This document shows positions 1-9,525 of a stretch of DNA of 64,000 nt, one piece after another; positions within the stretch are counted from its first letter, which is position 1; each line of letters starts with the position of its first letter. This DNA is from Lentilactobacillus sp. SPB1-3 (GTDB lineage Bacteria > Bacillota > Bacilli > Lactobacillales > Lactobacillaceae): positions 806,001 to 870,000 of the forward strand of contig NZ_CP168151.1 of NCBI RefSeq assembly GCF_026913205.2, given 5' to 3'. The notes under the pieces are model-generated. The model was not told the DNA's origin and did not search any database. It saw only the letters and a program-made list of their open reading frames with translations. A program made the position numbers and the translations under genes.

Positions 1-2831
1 GTGGGGCTAGGGCCCATAATTTAAAAAATATTGATGTGTCCATCCCTAAGAATAAATTAGTCGTTATGACTGGTTTGTCAGGTTCTGGTAAAAGTTCTCT
101 GGCGTTCGACACATTATATGCTGAAGGACAACGGCGTTATGTTGAGAGTCTCTCCTCGTACGCTCGTCAGTTCTTAGGCCAAATGGATAAACCAGATGTG
201 GACTCAATTGATGGGCTCAGTCCAGCCATCTCTATTGACCAAAAAACCACCTCTAAGAATCCACGTTCAACAGTTGGAACGGTTACTGAAATCAATGATT
301 ACCTTAGATTGCTCTGGGCTAGAGTCGGGACACCTATTTGTCCAAATGATGGTACTGTGATTTCTAGTCAATCTGTTGATCAGATGATTCAACAAATTAT
401 GCAATTACCTGAACGGACTAGACTACAGATTTTTTCACCAGTTGTCCGGGGCAAAAAAGGTGAACATAAAAAGGTCTTTGAAAAAATCAAACGTGAAGGA
501 TTCGTTCGGGTCCAAGTCGACGGCGAAAATTATGATATCGACGACGATATTGAGCTAGATAAGAACAAGCAACACGATATCAACATCATTATTGACCGAA
601 TCGTGGTTAAAGATGGTATCAATAATCGGTTGTCTGATTCACTAGAAGCTGCACTTAGATTATCTGGTGGTTACGCGGTTGCTGACTTCTTAGGCGAACG
701 AGATCCACTAATGTTTTCTGAACACTATGCTTGTCCAGTCTGTGGATTCACTGTGGGCGAGTTGGAACCTAGATTATTTTCTTTTAACTCACCATTGGGC
801 GCTTGTCCTGATTGTGATGGTTTAGGGATGAAGTTGGAAGTAGATCCTGACTTGATCGTCCCAGATCAGACTAAGACATTGAACGAAGGAGCACTTGTTC
901 CTTGGAGTTCATCTAACTCTAAGTACTATCCCAACATGTTGGAACAAGTTTGTTCCGCTGAAAAAATCGACATGGACACTCCATTCAATAAGTTATCTAA
1001 AAAAGAACGCGATTTATTATTATTCGGTTCTAAAAAATCGAAGATCTATCATTTCCACTTGAGCAGTGACTTCGGTGGTATCAGAGACGTTGACGGTCCT
1101 TTTGAAGGTGTCGTTAATAACGTCGAACGTCGTTACAACAGTACTTCAAGTGACTTTGTTCGTGGCCAATTAGGTTCATACATGACCGAATTAACTTGTG
1201 CTACTTGTCACGGTATGCGATTAAACCGTAAGGCCTTGGCCGTTAAAGTTGATGGTCGCAACATCGCTGAAATTTCTGAATTAAACGTCGGTAGAGAATT
1301 AACATTCTTCAACGAAGTTAAATTTGGCGAACAAAGCACGATGATTGCTAAACCAATCATAAAAGAAATTGGTGACCGACTGACCTTCTTGCAAAACGTT
1401 GGTTTGGATTATTTAACATTGTCTAGATCCGCCAGAACTCTTTCTGGTGGGGAAGCTCAACGAATTAGATTAGCAACTCAGATTGGTTCTAATTTGTCTG
1501 GTGTCTTGTATATCTTGGATGAACCTTCAATTGGTTTACATCAACGCGATAATGATCGATTGATCCAATCATTAAAGAACATGCGTGACCTTGGCAATAC
1601 GCTTGTCGTGGTTGAACATGATGAGGACACTATGCGGTCAGCTGATTATATCGTTGATATCGGACCAGGCGCTGGAGCCGCCGGTGGTGAAGTAATGGCC
1701 GCCGGAACACCTAAGCAAGTTGAACGTTCTAAGAAATCAATCACTGGTCAATACTTGGCCGGCAAACGATTTATTCCCGTACCAACCGAACGTCGGAGTG
1801 GTAATGGCCAATCAATTACCGTTGTCGGTGCCAGTGAGAATAACTTGAAGGACATCACGGTTGATTTTCCACTGGGAGAATTAGTCGTTGTGACTGGTGT
1901 GTCAGGTTCTGGTAAATCAACATTAGTTAATGATATTTTGAAGAAGGCATTGGCTCAAAAGATCAATCGTAATTCTGAAAAGCCCGGTTCGTATGAAGAA
2001 ATTAAGGGTTATGAAAATATCGAAAAAATCGTTAATATAGATCAAACCCCAATCGGTAGAACTCCTAGAAGTAATCCTGCCACTTATACTGGTGTCTTTG
2101 ATGATATTCGTGATTTATTTGCTAGCACCAATGATGCTAAGCTAAGAGGTTTCAAAAAAGGGCGCTTTAGCTTCAACGTTAAGGGTGGTCGTTGTGAGAC
2201 TTGTCGAGGCGATGGTATCATTAAGATTGAAATGAACTTTTTACCTGACGTGTACGTTCCATGTGAAGTTTGTCATGGTAAGCGATACAATGCTGAAACT
2301 CTTGAAGTTGAATATAAGGGCAAGAGTATCGCCGACGTCTTAGACATGACAGTTGAAGAAGCGCTTGATTTCTTCAGTGCCATTCCTAAGATTCAAAGAA
2401 AGCTCCAAACTATTAAAGATGTTGGCTTAGGATATGTGCCACTGGGACAATCCGCAACCACACTTTCAGGTGGGGAAGCTCAACGAATGAAGTTAGCTTC
2501 TGAGTTGCACAAGAAGTCTTCAGGCAAGAACTTCTATATTCTTGATGAACCAACCACTGGTTTGCATACCGAGGATATTCGTAAGTTATTGGGTGTTTTA
2601 CAACAACTAGTTGATCAAGGTAACACTGTTTTGATCATCGAACATAATTTGGATGTGATTAAGAGTGCTGATCAATTGATCGACCTTGGTCCTGAAGGTG
2701 GCGACGGTGGAGGACAGGTCATTGCGACTGGTACTCCAGAACAAGTTGCTGAAGCAAAGAAGAGCTATACTGGTCAGTATCTAAAACCAGTTTTAGAGCG
2801 GGACAAACAATTAGAAGAACAGACTAAATAA
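1..2831 (+). CDS. uvrA: UvrABC excinuclease subunit A (5' end cut by window)
   Basis: DNA-damage recognition ATPase of nucleotide excision repair. The frame is open from base 3 (visible residues GARAHNLKNID), so the true start lies upstream, probably about ten codons away; the internal GTG at 36 is not the start. About 942 codons are visible, nearly the full family length. Two ABC ATPase modules are present: Walker A GLSGSGKSS near 72 and GVSGSGKST near 1894, and signature LSGGEAQR near 1441 and 2467. Zinc-binding cysteine pairs are CPVC/CPDC (about 730-820) and CETC/CEVC (about 2190-2270). uvrB would be expected upstream. A terminator follows directly. Confidence 0.98.
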   Translation, partial: GARAHNLKNIDVSIPKNKLVVMTGLSGSGKSSLAFDTLYAEGQRRYVESLSSYARQFLGQMDKPDVDSIDGLSPAISIDQKTTSKNPRSTVGTVTEINDYLRLLWARVGTPICPNDGTVISSQSVDQMIQQIMQLPERTRLQIFSPVVRGKKGEHKKVFEKIKREGFVRVQVDGENYDIDDDIELDKNKQHDINIIIDRIVVKDGINNRLSDSLEAALRLSGGYAVADFLGERDPLMFSEHYACPVCGFTVGELEPRLFSFNSPLGACPDCDGLGMKLEVDPDLIVPDQTKTLNEGALVPWSSSNSKYYPNMLEQVCSAEKIDMDTPFNKLSKKERDLLLFGSKKSKIYHFHLSSDFGGIRDVDGPFEGVVNNVERRYNSTSSDFVRGQLGSYMTELTCATCHGMRLNRKALAVKVDGRNIAEISELNVGRELTFFNEVKFGEQSTMIAKPIIKEIGDRLTFLQNVGLDYLTLSRSARTLSGGEAQRIRLATQIGSNLSGVLYILDEPSIGLHQRDNDRLIQSLKNMRDLGNTLVVVEHDEDTMRSADYIVDIGPGAGAAGGEVMAAGTPKQVERSKKSITGQYLAGKRFIPVPTERRSGNGQSITVVGASENNLKDITVDFPLGELVVVTGVSGSGKSTLVNDILKKALAQKINRNSEKPGSYEEIKGYENIEKIVNIDQTPIGRTPRSNPATYTGVFDDIRDLFASTNDAKLRGFKKGRFSFNVKGGRCETCRGDGIIKIEMNFLPDVYVPCEVCHGKRYNAETLEVEYKGKSIADVLDMTVEEALDFFSAIPKIQRKLQTIKDVGLGYVPLGQSATTLSGGEAQRMKLASELHKKSSGKNFYILDEPTTGLHTEDIRKLLGVLQQLVDQGNTVLIIEHNLDVIKSADQLIDLGPEGGDGGGQVIATGTPEQVAEAKKSYTGQYLKPVLERDKQLEEQTK

Positions 2832-2832
2832 A

Positions 2833-2877
2833 AAATAAGTTAATGGCTTTTGTAGAGAGTCATTAACTTATTTTTTT
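2833..2877 (+). terminator. Intrinsic terminator after uvrA
   Basis: A 12-bp inverted repeat (AATAAGTTAATG with CATTAACTTATT) is followed by a run of seven T. It separates uvrA from the rapZ operon. Confidence 0.85.
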
Positions 2878-2905
2878 GGTTTTATGTAAATAATGATGAA
2901 TTAGT

Positions 2906-2934
2906 TTAAAATGAAACGCCCGGTATGTTATACT
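2906..2934 (+). promoter_or_regulatory. Predicted promoter of the rapZ-yvcK-whiA operon
   Basis: -35 TTAAAA, 17 bp, extended -10 TGTTATACT. It lies 32 bp before the rapZ start and downstream of the uvrA terminator. Confidence 0.55.
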
Positions 2935-2965
2935 CAAGTAAGTTTTTACACGGAAGGAAATAATT

Positions 2966-3847
2966 ATGGCAGTCAGAAATCGATTTGTAATCATTACTGG
3001 GATGAGTGGTGCCGGTAAGACCGTTGTTGCCCAAAGTTTTGAAGACTTGGGTTACTTCGTTGTTGATAACATGCCACCAACTCTGTTACCTAAATTTATG
3101 AATATCATTCGTAGTGAACGTGATATCGATCGGATTGCATTAGTCGTCGATTTACGATCACAAGTTTTTTATGACGAAATCTTAGCAATGAATCAATCCT
3201 TAAAGGATGATAAAAACAATGATGTTGATCTAGTATTCCTAGACGCATCAGATACCAAGTTAGTTTCAAGATATAAAGAAACCCGTCGTTCACATCCCCT
3301 TGCACGAAATGGGCGGACAATCGACGGTATTAAAGAAGAGCGAACTTTATTAAGTAGTGTTCGCGAAGCGGCCGACTTAGTTGTCGACACCACTAATTTA
3401 TCCCCAAGAAAATTACGAGAAGAAATCTTCCATAGTTATTCAATTGATGATGGTAACGTGCCATTCCATATTGAAGTAATGTCATTTGGCTTTAAGTATG
3501 GTGTGCCATTGGACGCAGATATCGTTATGGATGTTCGATTCTTGCCTAATCCTTACTATGATCCTAAGATGCGCTATAAGACCGGATTGGACCAGGAAGT
3601 TAGCGACTTTGTGATGAAATCTGCTGGTGCAGAGGAATTCTACACTAAATTGCATGATTTAATAGCCTTCACCTTACCAGGCTATGAAAAAGAAGGTAAG
3701 GCCAATCTAACGATTGCAATCGGCTGTACTGGTGGTCAACACCGTTCAGTAGCTATTGCAGAAAGGTTAGCTAAGGATCTCCGCGAGAAATATACGGTCA
3801 ACATTACTCACCGTGATATCGAACGGATCAAAAAGGGGGCTGAGTGA
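2966..3847 (+). CDS. rapZ: RNase adapter RapZ / YvcJ-type nucleotide-binding protein
   Basis: P-loop nucleotide-binding protein of the RapZ/YvcJ family. In Bacillus YvcJ hydrolyses nucleotides and affects competence; in E. coli RapZ controls glmS mRNA turnover. The 293-residue length is typical. The Walker A motif GMSGAGKT is at residues 12-19, and the conserved C-terminal [10 protein letters not shown] that marks the family is near residues 253-262. AAGGAAAT precedes the ATG. It is the first gene of the conserved rapZ-yvcK-whiA operon, and its stop overlaps the start of yvcK. The Gram-positive role is less certain than the family assignment. Confidence 0.95.
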   Translation: MAVRNRFVIITGMSGAGKTVVAQSFEDLGYFVVDNMPPTLLPKFMNIIRSERDIDRIALVVDLRSQVFYDEILAMNQSLKDDKNNDVDLVFLDASDTKLVSRYKETRRSHPLARNGRTIDGIKEERTLLSSVREAADLVVDTTNLSPRKLREEIFHSYSIDDGNVPFHIEVMSFGFKYGVPLDADIVMDVRFLPNPYYDPKMRYKTGLDQEVSDFVMKSAGAEEFYTKLHDLIAFTLPGYEKEGKANLTIAIGCTGGQHRSVAIAERLAKDLREKYTVNITHRDIERIKKGAE

Positions 3848-4845
3848 TGTACAATGCATTAGTTAGTCATCGCCCTAAGGTCGTCGTGATCGGTGGAGGA
3901 ACTGGCTTACCAGTTATTTTGAAAAATCTAAAGGATAAGCATGTTGATATCACTGCCGTAGTGACAGTGGCCGATGATGGTGGTTCATCTGGAATCATCA
4001 GAGATTATATTAACGTGGTGCCACCTGGAGATATTCGAAACGTAATCGCGGCGTTATCTGAGTTACCTGAAACTGAATTGGAACTCTTCCAATATCGGTT
4101 TGATAGTAAGGATTCATTCTTTGCGGGCCATGCGATCGGTAACTTGATTATCGCAGCACTTTCTGAAATGGAAGGCGGTATCTTTGATGCGGTTCAGTAT
4201 TTGAGTCAGTCAATGCGGGTTAACGGTAATATTTATCCGGCCGCTAATGAACCTTTGGAGTTACATGCTGAGTTCACTGATGGCTCACAGTTACGTGGAG
4301 AATCAGAAATTACAGCTGCTGATAAGCAAATCAAACGTGTGTGGGTCACTACTCGAAATAACGATGGTGAACCTGAGGCCGTCCAAGAAGTGGTCGATGC
4401 AATTTTGAACGCCGATCAAATCGTCTTGGGACCAGGTAGTTTGTTTACTAGCATCTTGCCTAACCTGATGATCAAGAACGTCGGTGAGGCTATTTTAGAG
4501 TCTAGTGCTGACGTGGTTTATATCTGTAATATCATGACTCAAAAGGGTGAAACAGATAACTTCACTGAGGCTGATCATGTTCGTGTCCTCAATGAACATT
4601 TAGGACGGAACTTTGTCAACACGGTATTGGTCAACAATAAAAAAGTTCCTGAAGAATATATGGATTATCAAAAATGGAATGAAATCTCGCAACCTGTTAA
4701 ACATGATTTCCAAGGTCTCCGAGATATGGGATGCCGAGTAGTTTCGGCAGACTTTTTGGAGTTGAAGGAGCGAGGAGCATTCCATAATGGTCAAGAAGTT
4801 GCTGATGAATTAATCAACTTAATCGGTAGGCCAAACGACTATTAA
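3847..4845 (+). CDS. yvcK: YvcK/GlmR family gluconeogenesis and envelope regulator
   Basis: Member of the YvcK/CofD-like (GlmR) family, which binds UDP-sugars and links carbon supply to peptidoglycan precursor synthesis. The glycine-rich nucleotide-sugar loop GGGTGLP is at the N-terminus (about residues 16-22), followed by [10 protein letters not shown] and NVIAALSE. Length is 332 residues. ATG 3847 overlaps the rapZ TGA (TGATG) and sits 7 bp after GGGGG; a GTG at 3844 would be too close to that site. Targets of this family elsewhere include GlmS/GlmM-dependent steps, and both genes lie at 35.8-39.2 kb. Confidence 0.93.
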   Translation: MYNALVSHRPKVVVIGGGTGLPVILKNLKDKHVDITAVVTVADDGGSSGIIRDYINVVPPGDIRNVIAALSELPETELELFQYRFDSKDSFFAGHAIGNLIIAALSEMEGGIFDAVQYLSQSMRVNGNIYPAANEPLELHAEFTDGSQLRGESEITAADKQIKRVWVTTRNNDGEPEAVQEVVDAILNADQIVLGPGSLFTSILPNLMIKNVGEAILESSADVVYICNIMTQKGETDNFTEADHVRVLNEHLGRNFVNTVLVNNKKVPEEYMDYQKWNEISQPVKHDFQGLRDMGCRVVSADFLELKERGAFHNGQEVADELINLIGRPNDY

Positions 4846-4863
4846 TTGAAGGGAGTAATGGGA

Positions 4864-5805
4864 ATGTCATATGCAAGTGAGGTTAAAAAAGAACTCACAT
4901 CGTTAACTGTTCATCGGGATAACGCTAAGGCTGAGTTAATGGCCTTGATCAGAATGAACGGATCGATTTCAATCAAAAACCACCACTTTGTGCTTAACGT
5001 CTCATCTGAAAATCCGGCAATTGCTCGACGAATGTACCAGTTGTTAACCCAATTTTATGGGATCACTGGTGAACTTAGTGTTCGAAAGCAAATGAAGCTC
5101 AAGAAAAATAACCTGTATATCTTGCGGGTAAATGAGTCAGCTTCTAAATTATTAGATGACTTAAAAATTTTTGATGGTGTTCAACTTGTCGACCGAGTTC
5201 CCGTTGAATTACTAACGAAGGATTCGCAAATCAGATCATATCTCCGTGGGGCATTCTTAGCTGGTGGTTCAGTTAATAACCCAGAGACTTCCCGTTATCA
5301 TTTAGAGATTTATTCATTGTATGAGAATCATAATGATATGATCGCCGAAATGATGCAAAAATATAATTTACCGGCCAGAACTACTAAACGTCGGAGTGGT
5401 TATATTACGTACATCAAGGAAGCTGAAAAAATCGCTGATTTCTTACAATTGATTGGTGCTACTAATTCCATGCTTAAGTTTGAAGATATTCGGATCGTCC
5501 GTGATATGCGGAACTCAGTTAATCGATTGGTCAACTGCGAGAATGCGAATATGAACAAGGTAGCTAGTGCTGCTAGTAAGCAAATCGAAAACATTAAGTT
5601 GATCGATGAGCGGGTGGGATTAGATCAGTTACCAGATAAATTAGCGCAAATTGCGCAAACTAGATTACAACATCCAGAAGTTAGTTTGAAAGAACTAGGC
5701 GAAATGGTTCCGGGCGGACCAATTTCTAAGTCAGGTGTTAATCACCGCCTAAGAAAAATTAATGAATTTGCTGAAAAATTCGTTTCTGATGAAGAAGTAG
5801 TTTAA
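4864..5805 (+). CDS. whiA: Sporulation-type regulator WhiA
   Basis: DNA-binding protein conserved across Gram-positives. It has an N-terminal LAGLIDADG-endonuclease-like fold and a C-terminal helix-turn-helix, and in Bacillus affects cell division and nucleoid segregation. ATG 4864 was chosen because the sequence then begins [11 protein letters not shown], matching the family N-terminus, and AAGGGAG lies 9 bp upstream; the reading frame itself is open from a TTG at 4846. Length is 313 residues. The end of the protein has the family motif [12 protein letters not shown], consistent with the HTH recognition helix. Last gene of the operon. Confidence 0.95.
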   Translation: MSYASEVKKELTSLTVHRDNAKAELMALIRMNGSISIKNHHFVLNVSSENPAIARRMYQLLTQFYGITGELSVRKQMKLKKNNLYILRVNESASKLLDDLKIFDGVQLVDRVPVELLTKDSQIRSYLRGAFLAGGSVNNPETSRYHLEIYSLYENHNDMIAEMMQKYNLPARTTKRRSGYITYIKEAEKIADFLQLIGATNSMLKFEDIRIVRDMRNSVNRLVNCENANMNKVASAASKQIENIKLIDERVGLDQLPDKLAQIAQTRLQHPEVSLKELGEMVPGGPISKSGVNHRLRKINEFAEKFVSDEEVV

Positions 5806-5810
5806 ACAAA

Positions 5811-5859
5811 AAAACGGGTACCGCGATAACCCATGAGGTTAAGCGGTACCTGTTTTTTT
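5811..5859. terminator. Bidirectional terminator between whiA and clpP
   Basis: Stem ACGGGTACCGC paired with GCGGTACCTGT, flanked by A-runs on the left and T-runs on the right, so it can serve both convergent genes. The GGTACCGCG string resembles a T-box core by chance. Confidence 0.85.
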
Positions 5860-5882
5860 AGGAAAATAAATAATTAACTTAA

Positions 5883-6476
5883 TTATTTTCTCTCGCTGGT
5901 TGAAGACATAATGCCATCTAGCAAACCATAATCAACGGCTTCTTGAGCTGTTAAGTAATGGTCTCGGTCAGTATCACGATTGATCTTTTCGAGAGGTTGA
6001 CCAGAGTTTTCTGCCAAGATTTCATTAAGCATCTTACGTGACTTAAGGATTTCTTGTGCAGCAATTTCGATTTCAGTCTGTTGTCCTTGAGCACCACCTA
6101 ATGGTTGGTGAATAAGAACTTGAGAATGAGGTAATGCGAAACGCTTGCCCTTAGTTCCTGATGAAGCCAATACGGATGCCATTGATGCAGCCATACCCAT
6201 AACGATTGTTTGAACATCAGCTTTGATGAAGTTCATAGTATCGTAGATAGCCATACCAGAGGTAATAACACCACCTGGTGAGTTAATGTAAAGGTAAATA
6301 TCTTTTTCAGAGTCTTGAGCATCTAAGAATAATAGTTGCGCAATGATCGCGTTAGCCATATCATCGTTAATTTCACCTGATAGCATGATAATTCTATCTT
6401 TTAATAGGCGAGAGTAAATATCATATGCACGTTCTCCGTTTGATGATTGTTCAATAACGGTTGGCACTAAGTTCAT
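5883..6476 (-). CDS. clpP: ATP-dependent Clp protease proteolytic subunit
   Basis: Serine peptidase forming the tetradecameric chamber used with ClpX, ClpC or ClpE. Length is 197 residues. The catalytic triad is visible as Ser98 (GMAASMA), His123 (LIHQPLGG) and Asp172. The start at 6476 ([10 protein letters not shown]) is the family start and has AAGGAGG 7 bp upstream; the longer frame to 6533 runs through the promoter leader. A perfect CtsR operator sits 70 bp upstream, so heat/stress control is expected. It converges on whiA across a shared terminator. Confidence 0.97.
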   Translation of the reverse strand: MNLVPTVIEQSSNGERAYDIYSRLLKDRIIMLSGEINDDMANAIIAQLLFLDAQDSEKDIYLYINSPGGVITSGMAIYDTMNFIKADVQTIVMGMAASMASVLASSGTKGKRFALPHSQVLIHQPLGGAQGQQTEIEIAAQEILKSRKMLNEILAENSGQPLEKINRDTDRDHYLTAQEAVDYGLLDGIMSSTSERK

Positions 6477-6546
6477 GAGAATGCCTCCTTTTTTCTTTTG
6501 TGATAGATGGTCTCTACCAAGTTCACGATACATAGTTTACTGTATT

Positions 6547-6563
6547 GGTCAAAAAAGGTCAAA
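6547..6563 (+). promoter_or_regulatory. CtsR operator upstream of clpP
   Basis: The heptamer direct repeat GGTCAAA-AAA-GGTCAAA is an exact match to the CtsR consensus (RGTCAAANANRGTCAAA). On the minus strand the TTGACC at its distal end serves as a plausible clpP -35 (16 bp before TAAACT), so binding would block RNA polymerase. Confidence 0.9.
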
Positions 6564-6682
6564 TACTTTAACTCCAAATTTTATTTACGAAGTAATTCCT
6601 TGTTGTACGAAGGCTTTAACAGGTAAATTTGACCTCAATAATGGTATACTCGAGGCAGATAATAGCAGTGGGAGGTAAGGGT

Positions 6683-7591
6683 ATGCACAGCCATCATATT
6701 TCATTATTAACTAAAGATGCCAAGCAAAATATCGACTTTTATACTCGGGTAATGGGATTGCGATTGATCAAAAATACGGTCAATCAAGAAAACATTAAAA
6801 TCAGACACTTGTTCTATGGTGATTATTTAGGGACCCCTGGTAGTGTGGTTACGTTCTTTGCGTTGCCACTATTAGGTCAGAGAACGGATGCTAAGCACTT
6901 TTTTAACGGATTCCGCTTAGCAATTCCAACGGGTAGTGCCGAATTTTGGCAGAAGCGGTTAAGTGCTGAAAACTTGGTCGTTAAGGAAATACCAGACGGA
7001 TTAGCATTTAATGATCCTGAAGGAATTGAAATCGAATTAGTTGTGACTGATCGTAAACTAGTTGGTTATCAAGTAGTGCCAGATAATGGTATTCCAGCTG
7101 AATTCCAAGTCAGCAGACTGTTAGGTACTGAGTTGCATATTCCTGATCCTGATAAAACCGCATCATTCTTCCATGATTGGCTGGGATTAGTGATTACTGG
7201 TGATAATGAGGTTCAACTAGAAGATAACGAGAGCATTCGTTTATTTGCCACTGACAGTGATGATAGAACCCGATTTGGTCGGGGAAGTATCGATCATTTT
7301 GCATTGGCAGTAGCCGATACAGATGAGTTGGAGAAGTATTATCAAATTGCTAAAGAGCAACACTTAAATATTGAAGAATATATTGACCGAGGTTGGTTCA
7401 AGAGTCTCTATGTCAGAGACCCTGGTGATAATCGTATTGAGTTGGCCACATTAGGACCTGGATTCAGTCTAGATGAACCAATCCTTACCATGGGAAGCAC
7501 TCTAGGCTTACCACCTGCATTTGAAGGTAATCGTCAAGAAATTATGGACTATTACGCAAAGACTGGGGTCAACTTTGCGGATAAAAATTAA
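6683..7591 (+). CDS. VOC-family ring-cleaving dioxygenase-like protein (MhqO/LinE type)
   Basis: Two-domain vicinal-oxygen-chelate protein of 302 residues. It opens with HSHHISLLTKDAKQNIDFYTRVMGLRL, typical of the first VOC repeat, and the second repeat carries HFALAVAD and ends NRIELATLGPGF. Candidate metal ligands are the N-terminal His, the central His of DHFALAV and the late Glu of RIELA. Relatives are annotated as hydroquinone/catechol extradiol dioxygenases and are induced by quinones in Bacillus (MhqO). ATG 6683 has GGGAGG upstream. An extended -10 (TGGTATACT, about 6643) precedes it. Substrate unknown. Confidence 0.85.
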   Translation: MHSHHISLLTKDAKQNIDFYTRVMGLRLIKNTVNQENIKIRHLFYGDYLGTPGSVVTFFALPLLGQRTDAKHFFNGFRLAIPTGSAEFWQKRLSAENLVVKEIPDGLAFNDPEGIEIELVVTDRKLVGYQVVPDNGIPAEFQVSRLLGTELHIPDPDKTASFFHDWLGLVITGDNEVQLEDNESIRLFATDSDDRTRFGRGSIDHFALAVADTDELEKYYQIAKEQHLNIEEYIDRGWFKSLYVRDPGDNRIELATLGPGFSLDEPILTMGSTLGLPPAFEGNRQEIMDYYAKTGVNFADKN

Positions 7592-7602
7592 ATAGTAAAA
7601 TA

Positions 7603-7630
7603 AAATCCACCTGTTGAAGGTGGATTTTTA
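7603..7630. terminator. Bidirectional terminator
   Basis: Stem AAATCCACC / GGTGGATTT with T-runs on both strands, between the convergent VOC and yolD-like genes. Confidence 0.8.
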
Positions 7631-8020
7631 ATACTTATCTTCAATGATTTCTAAGCTACGAATCTGTTCAAGTGGAATAATGGTTGATTGACCAATTATA
7701 ATTGCTTGTTCATGTTGACCGTTGATTTTACCGATGATCTCTGGAGGAACTGAACGGTCTGTGTCAGTTTCATTTATCTGGACAGAAATGGTCTTACTCT
7801 TGGTAATTGCCATTTCAATATTCTCCGCAATTTCTTCCGTGGTCATCTCAGGGGTACGTTTACGTAAGTTATTGATAGTATCTTCTTGAAGTTCTTGTTC
7901 TAGCTTTTTGGTGTGGTCGGAAAGATAGAATCCTTGCCATTTCATCATGCCACGATCATGGTACGTCCGAAAAAATTCCGATACCAAATTTGGATCGTAG
8001 TCGGGGTAATTGCTACTCAT
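7628..8020 (-). CDS. YolD-like protein, partner of Y-family polymerase
   Basis: Small protein of 130 residues in the YolD-like family. The tell-tale segment is DRGMMKWQGFYLSDH near residues 22-36. YolD-like proteins are habitually encoded next to UmuC/UvrX-type polymerases and are proposed UmuD-like accessory subunits. ATG 8020 overlaps the polymerase stop by 8 bp and follows GGTGG, so translation is likely coupled. It is co-transcribed from the LexA-controlled promoter upstream of the polymerase. Confidence 0.82.
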   Translation of the reverse strand: MSSNYPDYDPNLVSEFFRTYHDRGMMKWQGFYLSDHTKKLEQELQEDTINNLRKRTPEMTTEEIAENIEMAITKSKTISVQINETDTDRSVPPEIIGKINGQHEQAIIIGQSTIIPLEQIRSLEIIEDKY

Positions 8021-9314
8021 AGGAATTACCACCATTGTGACCACCAACTAAGCCAGCACGCTTGATTGCCGTTCCACCTTTTTGGAGACTTGAGAGTCTA
8101 ACGAGCTTTGTAAAACCAAACTGTCTTCGGATACTATCCATAGTTTCATCAACTTTTCTAGCCTTAAAGATATCTTTGGGACTTTGAAATAAATTGAGTT
8201 GATCATAGGTATCATCGATCAAATTACCATAGGTAACACCAATATTTCTGACTACTTCGCCATGCCAATTCTCACGGAAAATGGTCATGATGTGGGCAAT
8301 CAACTCTTTGGAATTATTAGTTGGTTCAATCTTCATTTGCCGACTAAAGCCATGGTTACCTTTGTCATGATCAGCGTACGATAAACCAACATATAGTGAA
8401 ACGACTCGCGCTTTTTTGCGATGCTTGCGGATACGAGAAGCCACTTGATCAGCGAGTTCCTTGATTACTAATTCAATTTCACTGCGTACTTGGTAATCAC
8501 GGGGAAGCACTTGAGAATTGCTGTAGGATTTTTCTTTGACACTATATCTTTGACTGATGATGGAGCGATCAATGCCCCAAGCCAAAGCGAATAATTCACC
8601 ACCAGCTACCTTGCCGATCTTGTCAGCTAGCTTATACGGATTATAGTGGGCTAAATCCTCCATTGAATGGATGTTCAGGTGCTTGAGTTTGTCTGCAGTG
8701 GCGTGACCAATGCTCCAGACATCTGATAACTCCGTGACGGGCCAAAGCTTATCAGGTACATCCTCATAGTGCCATTCGCCAATTAAAGAACGACTTTTCT
8801 TGGCTTCCAGATCTAGTGCAAGTTTGGCAAGCAAGGGGTTATCGCCGATACCAACCGTTAGATAGATTCCGGTTTCTCGCTTAACTTGAAGTTGGATTTT
8901 CCGTGCCACTTCATAAGGGCTTTCGCCATATAAATGCCATGAATGGGTCATATCCAATAATGATTCATCGATTGAATAGGGACACCAATCTTCTTTGGGT
9001 GTGTACTGTTTAAAAATGTCGTTAATGCGAATATTTTCTTGAATATAGTAGTTCATCCGTGGTTGAACCACAATCAAGCGTGGATCTTGAGGTACGTCAC
9101 GTTTGCGCATGACGTTGCGGACACCTAAGAGTTTCTTGGCCAGGGGGGATGCTGCAAGCACTAATCCTCCATTGGTGTTCTCCGCTTGGGACATCACAAT
9201 TAAAATTGATTTAAGCGGATTCATATGAAGTGATACAGACTCACAGCTAGCGTAGAAACTCTTGCTATCGATCATAAAAATGACTTTTCTAGGTTCTTTG
9301 CTGTAATCATACAT
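8013..9314 (-). CDS. Y-family translesion DNA polymerase (UmuC/UvrX type)
   Basis: Error-prone polymerase of 433 residues. The palm metal ligands are visible: Asp16 in FMIDSKSFYASCE and Asp116-Glu117 in YSIDESLLD. Next come the helix-hairpin-helix region (VWSIGHATADKLKHL) and the little-finger domain. The length and the YolD-like partner favour the Gram-positive UvrX/UmuC branch over DinB (pol IV). A LexA/DinR box sits inside its promoter, so it should be induced by DNA damage. Such genes are often plasmid- or phage-borne, but nothing mobile surrounds this copy. Confidence 0.93.
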   Translation of the reverse strand: MYDYSKEPRKVIFMIDSKSFYASCESVSLHMNPLKSILIVMSQAENTNGGLVLAASPLAKKLLGVRNVMRKRDVPQDPRLIVVQPRMNYYIQENIRINDIFKQYTPKEDWCPYSIDESLLDMTHSWHLYGESPYEVARKIQLQVKRETGIYLTVGIGDNPLLAKLALDLEAKKSRSLIGEWHYEDVPDKLWPVTELSDVWSIGHATADKLKHLNIHSMEDLAHYNPYKLADKIGKVAGGELFALAWGIDRSIISQRYSVKEKSYSNSQVLPRDYQVRSEIELVIKELADQVASRIRKHRKKARVVSLYVGLSYADHDKGNHGFSRQMKIEPTNNSKELIAHIMTIFRENWHGEVVRNIGVTYGNLIDDTYDQLNLFQSPKDIFKARKVDETMDSIRRQFGFTKLVRLSSLQKGGTAIKRAGLVGGHNGGNSYE

Positions 9315-9353
9315 AACACCATCTCACAATCGTGTTTCATATTTTCAATTTTA

Positions 9354-9382
9354 ATTATACGAACATATGTTTGTATGCACAA
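9354..9382 (-). promoter_or_regulatory. SOS promoter with LexA/DinR box
   Basis: On the minus strand: -35 TTGTGC (9377-9382), 17 bp, -10 TATAAT (9354-9359). The spacer holds CGAACATATGTTTG (9360-9373, plus-strand reading), a perfect match to the Gram-positive LexA consensus CGAACRNRYGTTYG. Confidence 0.92.
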
Positions 9383-9484
9383 GAGGAAATTTTAATATGA
9401 TGATCACTTAGAAACAAAAACTCAAGGTGGAAAAGGGTTAGCGGGAAGAAGATATTTTATAAAAGATGAATTAGGGCATAATAA

Positions 9485-9512
9485 AAAGACACCTGTTAAA
9501 GGTGTCTTTATT
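9485..9512 (-). terminator. Terminator after the fifth secreted paralogue
   Basis: Stem AAAGACACC / GGTGTCTTT followed on the minus strand by TTTTTATT. The adjoining TAGGGCATAATAAAAAG string (9472-9488) recurs behind the other members of the family. Confidence 0.8.
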
Positions 9513-9525
9513 TGTACATAATTAA

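Noticed and set aside
5814-5853. GGTACCGCGATAAC resembling a T-box core
   Set aside because: It lies between convergent whiA and clpP and folds as a bidirectional terminator; there is no Stem I and no downstream plus-strand gene.
6477-6533. Longer clpP start adding 19 residues
   Set aside because: The added part covers the AAGGAGG ribosome site and promoter leader, and does not match ClpP N-termini.
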